Source: Mycobacterium spongiae (lineage in GTDB: Bacteria; Actinomycetota; Actinomycetes; Mycobacteriales; Mycobacteriaceae). From it: 64,000 nt of DNA. The translations under genes were made by a program, and so were the position numbers. The first letter of the stretch is position 1, and each line of letters starts with the position of its first letter. Positions 54,384 through 63,718 of this stretch are shown piece by piece. The notes beneath the pieces are model-generated. The model was not told the origin of the DNA, did no database searches, and saw only the letters and a list, made by a program, of their open reading frames with translations. The DNA is taken from positions 558,001 to 622,000 of the forward strand of contig NZ_CP046600.1 of the NCBI RefSeq assembly GCF_018278905.1, read 5' to 3'.

Positions 54384-56092
54384 CAATCGTTGTCCTCCCA
54401 CTCGCGCTGACGTTGACGCCAGGGTCCGACCGGAGTCGGGTGGGTCTTGTCGATGACGAGATCCAGGAGATAGGGGCCGTCCGTGGCCAGCGCGCGGGAC
54501 ACCGCAGCGGCGATCTCGGTCGGTTCCTCCACCCGCTCGCCGTCCGCGCCCACCGAGCGAGCGAACCCCACCCAGTCCATTCCGGCGATATCGGTGAGTC
54601 GCTCCGGTCCCGGGCCCATCGCATGAGCCCGGTAGTAGATGTTGCCGTACGACGAGTTGTTCATGACCGCGACGACGATCGGGATCCCTTCGCGGGCGGC
54701 CGTGTGCAATTCCATGCCGTGCATCAACATGCAACCGTCACCGGTGGCTACCAGCAGAGGCTGTTGTGGCCGGGCCAGCTGGACGCCGATACCGAGCGGG
54801 ATGGCACCACCCATGGGGCCCAGATTGGTCAATGAGTAGTGCGTCCCCGGCTGCCGGACATCCCAGTACTCGGCAAACCAGGCACGGTGGGCACCGGAGT
54901 CGACGCACAGGACCCCATCGTCGGGGAACGCCGCACGCAGCTCGCTGACCGCGCGGGCGGGATGCATTGGGACGGCGTCGCTGGTGGTGTCCTCAGCCCT
55001 CAGATGGCGCGGCCCGCGCCCGCGAACGGTATCGAGAAATGCGCGGCGAGCTGCGCGGCCCGAGTCGAGTGCCTGCGCGTCGACGAACTCGAGAAGCCAA
55101 GCCAGCGCCGTCGCCGGGTTGGCGACGACGGCGTGCTCCGACGGCCAGGTCCGACCGATCCGCAGCGGGTCGGGGTCGATGTGGGCCATCCTCTTCGACG
55201 GCAGCATTGCCGGGTCCCACTGCAGGGTGTCCCGCTGGGACAGCCCCGAACCGACGACGATCAAGACGTCGACGTCGTCGGAGCGGATGGCGTCGATCGC
55301 CCATCGCGAACCGCCGTACCCGAAGACCCCGAGCGCGAGCGGATGATCTTCTTCGATCAACCCCTTGCCGGACAGCGTGGTGGCAACGGGGATATCGAAT
55401 CGCTCGACGAACGCCCGCAGCTGGGCGGTGCCATCCGCATGGAGCACTCCGGGGCCGGCGAGGACCACGATCCGCTGGTGGTCCGGCTCGGCAAGCGCCG
55501 CGGCCAGGTTCGCCAACGCTCGCTCGTCCACGATCGCCGGTGACACGAGATCACGACCGATCCGATGCCACGTCGCGTCGATATCGGCGCGTTGCACGTC
55601 GACCGGCACCGAGATATGGGTTGGCACGCGCTGGGTCAGGGCGTGTGTCATCGCGTGGCGAAGATGATGCGGTACGACCGCAGGCGAGGATAGCGACACC
55701 GACAACCCGGTCACCGCGCGCAGCGCGGAGATGTCGTCGATCCCGGCCCCCGACGCATCCTGGAACCCGCCCATGCCCTCCCACGACCGTGCCACCTCGC
55801 CGCTGATCGCGAGAACCGGTGTCCGGTCGGTCATCGCGGCGGTAAGAGGGGTGACCATGTTGAGCACCCCCGGACCGCCGATACCCATGCACACGCCCAG
55901 ACCGCCGCCGGCTCGGGCGTATCCGTCGGCCATGTAGGCGGCGCCGCCTTCGAACGCGGCGACGATCGGCCGCACGCCCGAGGTGCCGGTCAGCGCGGGC
56001 ATGAATGCATCGTTGAGCCCACCAAGGTCAAGAAAAATGTGGCCGACACCTTGCTCGCCCAGCGAACTGATCAGGTAATCCGCGACCTTCAT
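54383..56092 (-). CDS. thiamine-diphosphate-dependent decarboxylase/synthase-like enzyme
   Basis: A 569-aa enzyme of the acetolactate synthase/benzoylformate decarboxylase superfamily. The catalytic Glu is in VAAFEGGAAYMADGYARAGG, the central domain is FAD/UDP-binding-like (VVLAGPGVLHADGTAQLRAF), and the ThDP motif begins VATGDGCMLMHGMELHTAAR and ends with Asn-Asn (VVAVMNNSSYGN). The substrate, a 2-oxo acid or acyl-CoA, is not clear. ATG 56092 has AAGGAG seven bases upstream; a longer frame to 56131 is rejected. It is coupled to the CMD gene. Confidence 0.88.
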   Translation of the reverse strand: MKVADYLISSLGEQGVGHIFLDLGGLNDAFMPALTGTSGVRPIVAAFEGGAAYMADGYARAGGGLGVCMGIGGPGVLNMVTPLTAAMTDRTPVLAISGEVARSWEGMGGFQDASGAGIDDISALRAVTGLSVSLSSPAVVPHHLRHAMTHALTQRVPTHISVPVDVQRADIDATWHRIGRDLVSPAIVDERALANLAAALAEPDHQRIVVLAGPGVLHADGTAQLRAFVERFDIPVATTLSGKGLIEEDHPLALGVFGYGGSRWAIDAIRSDDVDVLIVVGSGLSQRDTLQWDPAMLPSKRMAHIDPDPLRIGRTWPSEHAVVANPATALAWLLEFVDAQALDSGRAARRAFLDTVRGRGPRHLRAEDTTSDAVPMHPARAVSELRAAFPDDGVLCVDSGAHRAWFAEYWDVRQPGTHYSLTNLGPMGGAIPLGIGVQLARPQQPLLVATGDGCMLMHGMELHTAAREGIPIVVAVMNNSSYGNIYYRAHAMGPGPERLTDIAGMDWVGFARSVGADGERVEEPTEIAAAVSRALATDGPYLLDLVIDKTHPTPVGPWRQRQREWEDND

Positions 56093-56167
56093 GCGGATCT
56101 CCTTCCGTCGTGAAGGTGGGCCGCATGCCATGTTTCCATAGCCCGGAAGCCAATGGCCGTGCGCCGT

Positions 56168-57472
56168 CTAGGCGCTCACCCGGCTGGTTAGCGATGTTCC
56201 CCTGGTTTCGGGAAGTCGGTAGGTACTGACCAGGCTGATCAGCACCAGAATGGCCATCATGAAGCCGATGGTCCAGCTGCCGTAGTGGTTACGCAGTGGG
56301 TCAGCCACCATCGGTGGGATCGCGCCGCCGATGATGCCGGCAAGGTTGAGTGCCAGCCCGGCGCCGGTATAGCGATGCCGGGTGTGGAACAACTCGGGTA
56401 CGAACGCCGCCATGGGAGCGAACGCCAGCGCCACGATGGCGTAGATACCGAGAATGGCCACCGTAAACAGGATGGGACTGCCGGTGTCGATCAACGCAAT
56501 GGCCGCGAACGACCACGGCACACCCAATGCCCAGCCGGACAGGATGACAGGGCGGCGGCCCCATCGGTCGCACGCGCTGGCTGAACACATGGCGACGGCG
56601 ATCCAGACCACGCCGCCCAGCATCCCGGCGAACAAGATCGCGTTCTGCGAGAGCCCACGGTCGTGATGGGCGTACGTCGTCAGGTAAGTGCTGGCCATGA
56701 AGACAAATGTGAACGCCCCAACCATGCTGCCGGCAGCGAGCGCAACGTTGCGCGGCTGGCGTCGGAAGACCCCGGCGATCGGCGCGCGTGACGGCGTGGT
56801 GGTTGCCAATTGGGTCTTGAACACCGGGGTTTCGTCGATGGTGAGTCGTACATACAACGCGATCGCGATCAGTAGTGTGCTCAGGAGAAACGGAACGCGC
56901 CATGCCCACTGGATGAAGGTGGCACTGGTGTCGCCGATGGTCAGTTTGACCCCGAGAAAAGTCAGGCTGGTCAGGACCAACGCAATACCGACGCCGAGCG
57001 ATGTGAACATCCCGTACCACCCGCGCTTGGCCGTCGGCGCATATTCTGCGGCCAACAGTGCAGAACCCGCCCACTCACCGCCAACGGCAAATCCCTGCGC
57101 CAGCCGCAGGGCAACCACGATCAACGGTGCGGCCACACCGATCGTCGCCGCGCCTGGGGTCAGCCCCACGGCCACGGTGGACAAACCCATAATCAGCAAC
57201 GTTGCGATCAATGTCACTTTGCGCCCAAGGCGGTCACCGAAATGCCCGAAGAAGGCCGCACCCAGTGGCCGGGAGAAGAAGGCCGCGGCAAACGTTCCCA
57301 TTGACGCGACGGTGGCCGTGGCGGGGCTCATATTGGGGAAGAAGACGGTGGGAAACACCAAAGCCGCGGCGGTGCCATAGATGTAGAAGTCGTAGAACTC
57401 GATCGCCGTACCTACTGTGGAGGCAACCGCAACGCGACGGAGATCCCGCCGCCCAGGTTCCGGTAAAGTCAC
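56168..57472 (-). CDS. MHS-family MFS transporter
   Basis: A 434-aa permease with the MHS signature: VAVASTVGTAIEFYDFYIYG, HFGDRLGRKVTLIATLLIMG and AQGFAVGGEWAGSALLAAEY, about 12 helices. GTG 57472 is preferred since GAGG lies five bases upstream; GTG 57529 would add 19 poorly conserved residues. It heads the operon with the ThDP enzyme 75 bp downstream, so it should import that pathway's substrate, likely an organic acid. A related transporter is at 44913-46241. Confidence 0.85.
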   Translation of the reverse strand: MTLPEPGRRDLRRVAVASTVGTAIEFYDFYIYGTAAALVFPTVFFPNMSPATATVASMGTFAAAFFSRPLGAAFFGHFGDRLGRKVTLIATLLIMGLSTVAVGLTPGAATIGVAAPLIVVALRLAQGFAVGGEWAGSALLAAEYAPTAKRGWYGMFTSLGVGIALVLTSLTFLGVKLTIGDTSATFIQWAWRVPFLLSTLLIAIALYVRLTIDETPVFKTQLATTTPSRAPIAGVFRRQPRNVALAAGSMVGAFTFVFMASTYLTTYAHHDRGLSQNAILFAGMLGGVVWIAVAMCSASACDRWGRRPVILSGWALGVPWSFAAIALIDTGSPILFTVAILGIYAIVALAFAPMAAFVPELFHTRHRYTGAGLALNLAGIIGGAIPPMVADPLRNHYGSWTIGFMMAILVLISLVSTYRLPETRGTSLTSRVSA

Positions 57473-57607
57473 TTCCGCCTCGCCGCCGCGCCGGTCGGCT
57501 CTGGCTACCTGGGACCCGTTGGCAAGCACCGCATGATGCTACCAAATTCCAAACAAAACAGAATGGTCTGGAATGGACTCGGGTGCGGCCGAGAGCACCG
57601 AGGCACG

Positions 57608-59473
57608 CTACTGCCCGGACGCCGCTGAGGTAGGTGTGATGGGCGCCGCGGTTGTCGTTGGCTGTGTGGTCGTCGGTGGCGCGGTGGTGGTTGCCTGCGA
57701 GGACGTGGTTGGTGGGGCCGTGGTGGTCGACGGAGCGGTTGTGGTGGTCGGTGGGGCCGTGGTGGTCGACGCAGCGGTGGTGGTCGTTGTAGCTGTCGTT
57801 GTCCCTGTCGTTGTGGTTGTGGTGACAGGCTGGCTGGTCGTTGTGATCGCGGAGGGCGGCGTGGCGGTGGGGGATGGCGTGATCACCGTGACGGTCGGGA
57901 GATGGTCCTGCCCGGTCACGGTCACCGTCTCCGGAGACGGCGGCGGCACGGGTTCGGGCGAGCTCGTATTGACCGGTGTGCTGTTGTCTGTGCCCAGGGT
58001 CAGTGCCAATACCGCGGCGATCAGGATGGCAACACCAGCGGCGGCCAGGCCGAATATCACGGCTGCGCGCTGATACCACGGCAGCTGCTCAGGTTCGGCG
58101 CCGGATCGGTCCCGATCCGCCTGGCCGTATGCCGGTGCGTAGTCGGTTGTGGTTGCGTCTCGCGTGTATTCGCCCGTGGCATCGGGGCCGGTGTAGGGGA
58201 CCGGTTCGTTGCCGGTGGCGGTGTCCTCGGACCAGGCGAGGGCGCGGTAGGTCGCCGATGCGTCATTGTCGGAGGCCGATTCGTTGGCGGCTGCGCTCGC
58301 GGCCCGGTTTGCCCACGCCGTCGGCGAAACCTCAGTCGCAGAGCCGATGCCGCCGACGATGTTGGTGGGCGCGTCCACGGCCGAGCCCGCACCGGTCGGG
58401 GCGCTCGCGGCCGATTGCTCCTGGCCGATCAGTGCGGCGCCGATAGCGGCGGTGAACATGGGTTCCGCCACGGTGAGGACGGGCACATGCAGGCGCTCAG
58501 ACAGTCGAGTCTCGATGAGAGGGATGCTGGCGCCGCCGCCGACAGTCGCCACTGCTGCCACGGTGGCCGGCGGAATACCGTTGCGCTGCAACATGTCTTC
58601 GACAGCCGTGGCGAAGTGGTCCAGTGGATCCGAGATCAGTTGCTCGAATTCGCCGCGGGATAGCCGGACATCGTTGCCAGAACTTGGCAGTCCTGCCGCC
58701 CCGACCGGGCTCGTCGCGATGGTCGCCATCGTGGCGGTTGAGAGTTGTTCCTTGGCGCGTCGGCAGTGGCCAAGCAGGCGGGTCAATGACCCCATCCGTG
58801 TCGCGGTGCCCGAAGTATCGGTGGCATCGGCATCGGGAACGGTGGTGAGAACGTGGTTGACGATGAGCTGATCGATGTCGTCGCCGGAGAACTCGCGATA
58901 GCGGACGGTGGGACCGATCGTTTGCAGATCATCCGCGGCTCTCGACGGGGGGTGTGCCAGAGTGACGCTGGTGCCGCCGGCGCCAAAGTCGCACAGTACG
59001 ACGACGCCGGCGGCGGGCAATCCAGCCCTGGTGCGCACCGCCGAAAGCGCGGCAGCGGCGTCGGAGATCAATCCTGGCGATACCCCGTCGGGCGACAGGC
59101 CCGGCTGCGCAATCAACGCCTCTCGCAGCGCCGCTACCTGGTGCTCGGACCAATACGCCGGGGTCGCGACCATGATCGGCGCGCCGTAGCCAACGGCGCG
59201 TGCCATTGCATCTAGCGCCTGGACCGTCAGCGCTTCGCCGTGGTACTTCGTCCCGTCGGCCGCGACCAGCGGAGCATGGTCGCCGACCCGCTCCACGAAT
59301 CCCCGCAGCACCAGGTTGGGTTCAGCCGGGCTCGGATTCTGTTCGGGCAGACCGACTTCAGCCGCGCGCCGGTCGAACAGCCGCAACACCGATGCCCGGG
59401 CTACCGGGTCGCGACCCACTCGGGCTGCGACCAGGTTGGCCACTCCGATCGACAACCCGAGCGACTCGGTCAT
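57608..59473 (-). CDS. Hsp70/actin-fold membrane protein with Thr-rich tail (second copy)
   Basis: A 621-aa paralogue of the protein at 11252-13228. Same order: SLGLSIGVANLVAARVG at the N-terminus, VVLCDFGAGGTSVTLAHPPS, VATVGGGASIPLIETRL, then a transmembrane helix at about 466-488 (AVIFGLAAAGVAILIAAVLA). The tail is nearly pure Thr/Pro (TTTTTTGTTTATTTTTAA and so on), unlike the Pro/Ala tail of the first copy. ATG 59473 has GGGGGG/GGGAG signals upstream. It precedes a Thr-rich membrane protein and the LpqJ-like gene on the same strand. Chaperone or peptidoglycan-sensing role unproven. Confidence 0.82.
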   Translation of the reverse strand: MTESLGLSIGVANLVAARVGRDPVARASVLRLFDRRAAEVGLPEQNPSPAEPNLVLRGFVERVGDHAPLVAADGTKYHGEALTVQALDAMARAVGYGAPIMVATPAYWSEHQVAALREALIAQPGLSPDGVSPGLISDAAAALSAVRTRAGLPAAGVVVLCDFGAGGTSVTLAHPPSRAADDLQTIGPTVRYREFSGDDIDQLIVNHVLTTVPDADATDTSGTATRMGSLTRLLGHCRRAKEQLSTATMATIATSPVGAAGLPSSGNDVRLSRGEFEQLISDPLDHFATAVEDMLQRNGIPPATVAAVATVGGGASIPLIETRLSERLHVPVLTVAEPMFTAAIGAALIGQEQSAASAPTGAGSAVDAPTNIVGGIGSATEVSPTAWANRAASAAANESASDNDASATYRALAWSEDTATGNEPVPYTGPDATGEYTRDATTTDYAPAYGQADRDRSGAEPEQLPWYQRAAVIFGLAAAGVAILIAAVLALTLGTDNSTPVNTSSPEPVPPPSPETVTVTGQDHLPTVTVITPSPTATPPSAITTTSQPVTTTTTTGTTTATTTTTAASTTTAPPTTTTAPSTTTAPPTTSSQATTTAPPTTTQPTTTAAPITPTSAASGQ

Positions 59474-59519
59474 CTCCCACACCCCCCGTGTCCGTTGTCG
59501 TTGCTGTTAGGCGCTGCCG

Positions 59520-60041
59520 CTAGGGAATGTTGGGCAACGTGATAACCGTCGGCACTTGCGGGATTGTGATTTCCGTCGGCAGTTCCGGCAGGTTCGGCAG
59601 CTCGGTCGGCAGGCGGGGGATTCTGGGTGCGGGTCGCGTTGGCTGCTGAGCCGGCGGCTGAGCTCCTGGCGCGGTGGTCGGCGCAACGGTGGTGGTCGCG
59701 GTCGGTGGCGTGGTGGTTGTGATCGAGGGGGTCGTGGTGGTCGTGGTGGTCGTGGTGGTAGTGGTGGCTGGCTCCTTGCCGGTTCCCTGGTCGCCACCGA
59801 CCAGCTCGATGATGCCGTAGCTAATAAGCGCGATCAGGATCAAGACGAGCAGTGCCCAGGCGATGACCATTGCGGGCCGGCGATACCAAGGGCTGGGCTC
59901 GGCATCCGGGTCGTAGAGGTCGGGTGGCTCGACATAATCCGGCGGTGGGGGCGGCGTCGATCGCTGGTATTCGCCGGTGCCGACGTCGGCGTGCTGGCCG
60001 TGTTGGTTGTTGACGTCATCTGGTGGGCCGTACCGTGCCAC
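59520..60041 (-). CDS. single-pass membrane protein with Thr/Pro-rich tail
   Basis: A 173-aa protein: polar N-terminus with PPPPPDYVEPPD, a transmembrane helix at about 58-80 (MVIAWALLVLILIALISYGI), a run of about 12 Thr, then Pro-rich sequence ending in PTEITIPQVPTVITLPNIP. The architecture mirrors the tails of the Hsp70-like proteins. GTG 60041 is the start; the ribosome site is weak. It is 46 bp before the Hsp70-like gene and 36 bp after the lipoprotein gene, so all three form one unit. Function unknown. Confidence 0.75.
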   Translation of the reverse strand: MARYGPPDDVNNQHGQHADVGTGEYQRSTPPPPPDYVEPPDLYDPDAEPSPWYRRPAMVIAWALLVLILIALISYGIIELVGGDQGTGKEPATTTTTTTTTTTTPSITTTTPPTATTTVAPTTAPGAQPPAQQPTRPAPRIPRLPTELPNLPELPTEITIPQVPTVITLPNIP

Positions 60042-60077
60042 GGCACCGATGGTACTGGGGTAGCTGTGCGAGCTATC

Positions 60078-60653
60078 TCAGTACGTGTCGACCTTCTCGA
60101 TGCTGACAAACATGCCATGGCCGGTGCCGTTGTTCGTGAAGCGAGTGCCGTCGACGGTGGCGTCGATGGTCCAGCCCACGGCGTCATAGGTCGCGTAGTC
60201 GATGGTCACGGTCGGGATTGCGCCGAGATTGCCCAACACCCATTGCACGGAGCCGCTGGCGGTGATGTGGACACCGTTGGCGTGCTCGCCATCCTGCATG
60301 GGGGAGTCGGTGAACGGCGCTTCGCACCCGACGCTTTCCTCGTTGATCTGGCAGCGCGTCTGGCCGGATTTCGTTTCGATGAAGACATACCCTCTCTCGT
60401 CGGGCGGCAGAGGGATGGCGCCGCCCGGCACGGTGGGGCTGGTCGGTGCCGTCGGTTGCGCCGGGGAGGTGGTGGCTGGGGGCGAGATGCTCGGCCGCGG
60501 CGTGGGGAACGCCGGCTCGGCGGGTCCTGCCCCTGGTGCCGCGACCGGTCTGCCGGCGATGGTTTCGCTGCAGCCGGACACCGCAACAGTGACCGCCAGC
60601 AAGCCCGCCAGGAGGCCGCGAGCCGTCGCCGGCCCTGTTCGCTGCGGAGACAT
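60078..60653 (-). CDS. lpqJ: lipoprotein LpqJ-like
   Basis: A 191-aa lipoprotein: basic start, hydrophobic core LLAGLLAVTVAVSGC with a lipobox-like VSGC at 25-28, then a Pro/Ser/Thr linker and a C-terminal domain of about 110 residues. YVFIETKSGQTRCQINEESVGCEAP has two Cys that could form a disulfide, and GWTIDATVDGTRFTNNGTGHGMFVS closes the domain. It matches my memory of Rv0344c (186 aa). ATG 60653 has a weak ribosome site. Heads the three-gene unit with the Thr-rich protein and Hsp70-like protein. Confidence 0.82.
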   Translation of the reverse strand: MSPQRTGPATARGLLAGLLAVTVAVSGCSETIAGRPVAAPGAGPAEPAFPTPRPSISPPATTSPAQPTAPTSPTVPGGAIPLPPDERGYVFIETKSGQTRCQINEESVGCEAPFTDSPMQDGEHANGVHITASGSVQWVLGNLGAIPTVTIDYATYDAVGWTIDATVDGTRFTNNGTGHGMFVSIEKVDTY

Positions 60654-60768
60654 ATTGAAATCAGCCTACGCACCGAGTGACGCAAGTGACCGCAGTGACG
60701 CGCCTCGATGCCCGGGATTGGTCGTCATTCGGCGACCGAGTTTCCCGCGGTGACTTCCGCGCTCTGTG

Positions 60769-61494
60769 CTAGTCGGCCATCGCGGCGTATCCGTCGGATA
60801 GGCGACGCAACTGCGCGGCGCCGTCGCCGGCGAACGAAGCACCGTGCATCAGCGCCAAAGTGGTTGGCTGTAGCTGCGCCAGCCGCTCGAGGGTAGGCGC
60901 GAGATTCGTGGTCAGCCCAGTGGCGTGAAAAAGCGACTCGGCCTCCAGCGCGGGCGCGACACAGTCGGATTCGGTCACTGGCTGGCATTGCCCGGTATGC
61001 GCGAGGAGGTCGCCCGCCAGCAGCGTCGACGTTGCCTCGTCGAACCACAGCCCGCTTTCCCAGTTGTGTGGAACATGAGGCGTGGCAATGAACCGCAGCC
61101 GGTGGCCGCCGATGTCGTGTGCGTCGTCTTGCGGTGCGACAACTGGTGAGCGGTCGCACATGTCATTCAGCGACAGCATGCACGCCAATGGACCGTGGAT
61201 AACTTGCGCGTTCGGAGCGGCGTCGAGCAGCAGGTTAACCGCCCCGCACTCGTCGGCCTCGACATGGGCAAAGGAGATCCAACGCAGCCGCTTCAGGGGG
61301 ATGACTTTGCCGATCGCCGCGGACACGAGCGGAAAGAGTTGCCGCATCCCGCAGTGGAACAAGAAAGGCTCCTCGCCCGTCAACAGGAATTGGTTGAAGG
61401 TGAAGCCCTTTTCGGTGATCCCCGGCACCCAGGTGGATATCCGAAAAACGTTAGGCGCGACCTCGTCGAGTTTGGTCTCCAGCCCCGGATTCAT
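60769..61494 (-). CDS. metallo-beta-lactamase-fold (ODP/flavodiiron-like) protein
   Basis: A 241-aa protein resembling the oxygen-binding diiron domain of flavodiiron and ODP proteins rather than classic HxHxDH lactamases: [20 protein letters not shown] carries H-x-E-x-[21 protein letters not shown] a further His, and [12 protein letters not shown] an Asp bridge; [10 protein letters not shown] gives the last His. Related proteins bind oxygen or reduce O2/NO. ATG 61494 is preferred over TTG 61524. No flavodoxin domain is attached. Function inferred from fold only. Confidence 0.8.
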   Translation of the reverse strand: MNPGLETKLDEVAPNVFRISTWVPGITEKGFTFNQFLLTGEEPFLFHCGMRQLFPLVSAAIGKVIPLKRLRWISFAHVEADECGAVNLLLDAAPNAQVIHGPLACMLSLNDMCDRSPVVAPQDDAHDIGGHRLRFIATPHVPHNWESGLWFDEATSTLLAGDLLAHTGQCQPVTESDCVAPALEAESLFHATGLTTNLAPTLERLAQLQPTTLALMHGASFAGDGAAQLRRLSDGYAAMAD

Positions 61495-61547
61495 AGCCCT
61501 ATCGTGCACCCTTCGGGTGGACAACAGCTCAAACCCGGGGAATCAAC

Positions 61548-63014
61548 TCAGCGGGGCGGCTCGACCGGCTGTGTGGCAGCGGCATCCGCGGTGCCGGCAA
61601 TGTTGTTTTCAGCAGCTAACCGCACCCGCTGGCGGACCATGTACCAGCCGAAGACCAGGGCGGGGATGCCGACGATCATCGCGGCGAGCATCCAGCGGCC
61701 ATATGCGTCGTCGACGAGCATCAGTATCAGCACGCCCGCGAGGAAGGCCAGGGTGAGATAGCCGCTGTACGGCGACATCGGCATTCGGAAGTGCGGCCGC
61801 TCCAGCTCGCCAGCTTTGGCCAACTGATGGAACTTGAGCTGGCATGCCACGATAGTGCCCCAGGCCACGATGACGCCGGTGGCAGCGATGTGGAGCACGA
61901 TTTCGAAGGCCTGGCTCGGTTTGACGGCGTTGAGCACGATGCCGAAGAGGCCGATCGTTGCCGTCAGCAGGATTCCGCCATAGGGCACGCCGCTTTTCGT
62001 CATCGGCGCGGCGAACTTGGGGCCGCTGCCGCTAATCGCCATCGACCGAAGGATCCGCCCGGTGGAGTACAGGCCGGCATTCAGGCTGGAGAGCGCGGCG
62101 GTGAGCACCACCATGTTCATCAGGCTCCCGCTACCGCCGAAGCCGACCTTGGTGAAGAACGTCACGAACGGGCTCTCGTGCTCGTGGTAGGCGGTGTAAG
62201 GCAGCAGCAGGGCGAGCAGGACCGTCGACCCGACGTAGAAGACCGCGATACGGAACACCACTGAGTTGATTGCGCGCGGCATGATCTTTTCCGGTTCAGC
62301 AGTTTCCCCGGCCGCGATGCCGACCAGTTCGACAGCGGCATAGGCGAACACCACCCCCGAGGTGACGAGCACCAACGGCAGCAGACCGGTCGGCATGAGG
62401 CCCCCGTGGGTACTCCAGAGCGAGAACCCGGTCGCCTGGCCGTCCACCTGGAAACGTCCGGCCAGAAAGACCGTTCCGACGATAATGAACGTCACCAGGG
62501 CCAACACCTTGACCAACGACGCCCAGAACTCCAACTCACCGAACAGCTTGACCGAGATCAGGTTCATCGACAGCACCACCACCAGGGCGATCAATGCCAG
62601 GGTCCATTGCGGGATGACCTGCACCTGCCTCCAATAGTGGCAGTAGTGCGCGATTGCGGTGGTGTCCACGATTGTGGTCATTGCCCAGTTCAGGAAGTAC
62701 ATCCAGCCCGCGACGAAAGCCACCTTCTCCCCGAAGAATTCGCGGGCGTAGGACACGAACGACCCGGAGCACGGCCGGTGCAGAACCAGCTCGCCGAGCG
62801 CGCGCAGGACCAGGAAGACGAAGATGCCGCAGACTGCGAAGACGAGGCACAGCGCCGGCCCTGCTGAGGCAAGCCGACCGCCGGCGCCGAGGAAAAGTCC
62901 GGTACCGATCGCGCCGCCGATCGCGATCATCTGAATCTGCCGATTCGAGAGGGACTTGTGATAGCCCGCATCCTCGCGGGTGAGGATCTCGGGGTCGCTG
63001 GCTAGCGGTGGCAT
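61548..63014 (-). CDS. ansP2: L-asparagine permease
   Basis: A 488-aa amino-acid:proton symporter of the APC superfamily (AnsP/AroP/GabP branch), 12 helices. The first helix has [23 protein letters not shown], the substrate-backbone site, followed by [31 protein letters not shown]. Matches Rv0346c in length and position; that protein carries asparagine and possibly other amino acids. ATG 63014 is preceded by three AGGAG copies in tandem. Ends 53 bp from the MBL-fold gene on the same strand. Confidence 0.91.
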   Translation of the reverse strand: MPPLASDPEILTREDAGYHKSLSNRQIQMIAIGGAIGTGLFLGAGGRLASAGPALCLVFAVCGIFVFLVLRALGELVLHRPCSGSFVSYAREFFGEKVAFVAGWMYFLNWAMTTIVDTTAIAHYCHYWRQVQVIPQWTLALIALVVVLSMNLISVKLFGELEFWASLVKVLALVTFIIVGTVFLAGRFQVDGQATGFSLWSTHGGLMPTGLLPLVLVTSGVVFAYAAVELVGIAAGETAEPEKIMPRAINSVVFRIAVFYVGSTVLLALLLPYTAYHEHESPFVTFFTKVGFGGSGSLMNMVVLTAALSSLNAGLYSTGRILRSMAISGSGPKFAAPMTKSGVPYGGILLTATIGLFGIVLNAVKPSQAFEIVLHIAATGVIVAWGTIVACQLKFHQLAKAGELERPHFRMPMSPYSGYLTLAFLAGVLILMLVDDAYGRWMLAAMIVGIPALVFGWYMVRQRVRLAAENNIAGTADAAATQPVEPPR

Positions 63015-63016
63015 TT

Positions 63017-63045
63017 AACTCCTGCGAACTCCTGCGAACTCCTGC
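63017..63045 (-). promoter_or_regulatory. triplicated AGGAG ribosome-binding region of ansP2
   Basis: On the minus strand the 10-bp unit CGCAGGAGTT occurs about 2.9 times, giving three AGGAG cores; the last lies four bases before the ATG. Slippage there could change leader length and spacing. Confidence 0.7.
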
Positions 63046-63718
63046 CGTCGTGGCCTCCTGGAACGCCGCGACGCGGGCACATCCGACGAACGGACTGGGT
63101 GTCAGGCTATCGCACGATCACGTGACGGGAGTCACGCGAGCCGTTCGGATCAGACCGCGACTCACTACCGGCAACGGCGATTCTTGCAGTTGGATCGCGC
63201 TGTCGGCGGTGCCTGGCAGAACTGGCTGGGTGGCCCCGAGTGTAGGAAGTCACGGAATCTGTCAAAACCTGGCGGCGCCGGCCTCAGTGTCTTCAGTAAC
63301 GTGTCGCTAGGAGCGAGTCACGACGTTGTCGGATTCCTCAGTACCGGGGAGCAAATCTGTGACATCTACCGGTTGTCGCGGCAGAAGAAGATGGGAAACC
63401 ACACAGCGCGGCTAGATCTTGTGGCGATCGGCTTGACTGTGGCCCCGCGAGTTGGCGCACGATAAGCGAGAGCGTTCATTGGTGGGAACAGGTGGCAGCG
63501 CAACGGCCTTGGTGCCGGGTAACTCAACGATGAATGGCGCCAGTGGCGGTTGTGTCGTGCTTTGCTGGCTGATGGCGGGCCGTCACCAGAAGCTGTTGAC
63601 GTTTATGCAATCGTCGAAGTTCGGGGATTCAGCCAACAGCGACAACCAGACGCGGGCTATCTGCACCGGCCAGCCAGCGCGATGTGCGCAGGGGTATGTC
63701 GGGGTTCTCGCTCGAGGT
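63046..63718. other. intergenic region upstream of ansP2 without a convincing gene
   Basis: About 670 bp. Reading frames exist but show neither mycobacterial codon bias nor recognisable domains. GTCACGCGA/TCACGTGAC motifs near 63118-63137 could be regulatory. Nothing else is supported. Confidence 0.6.
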
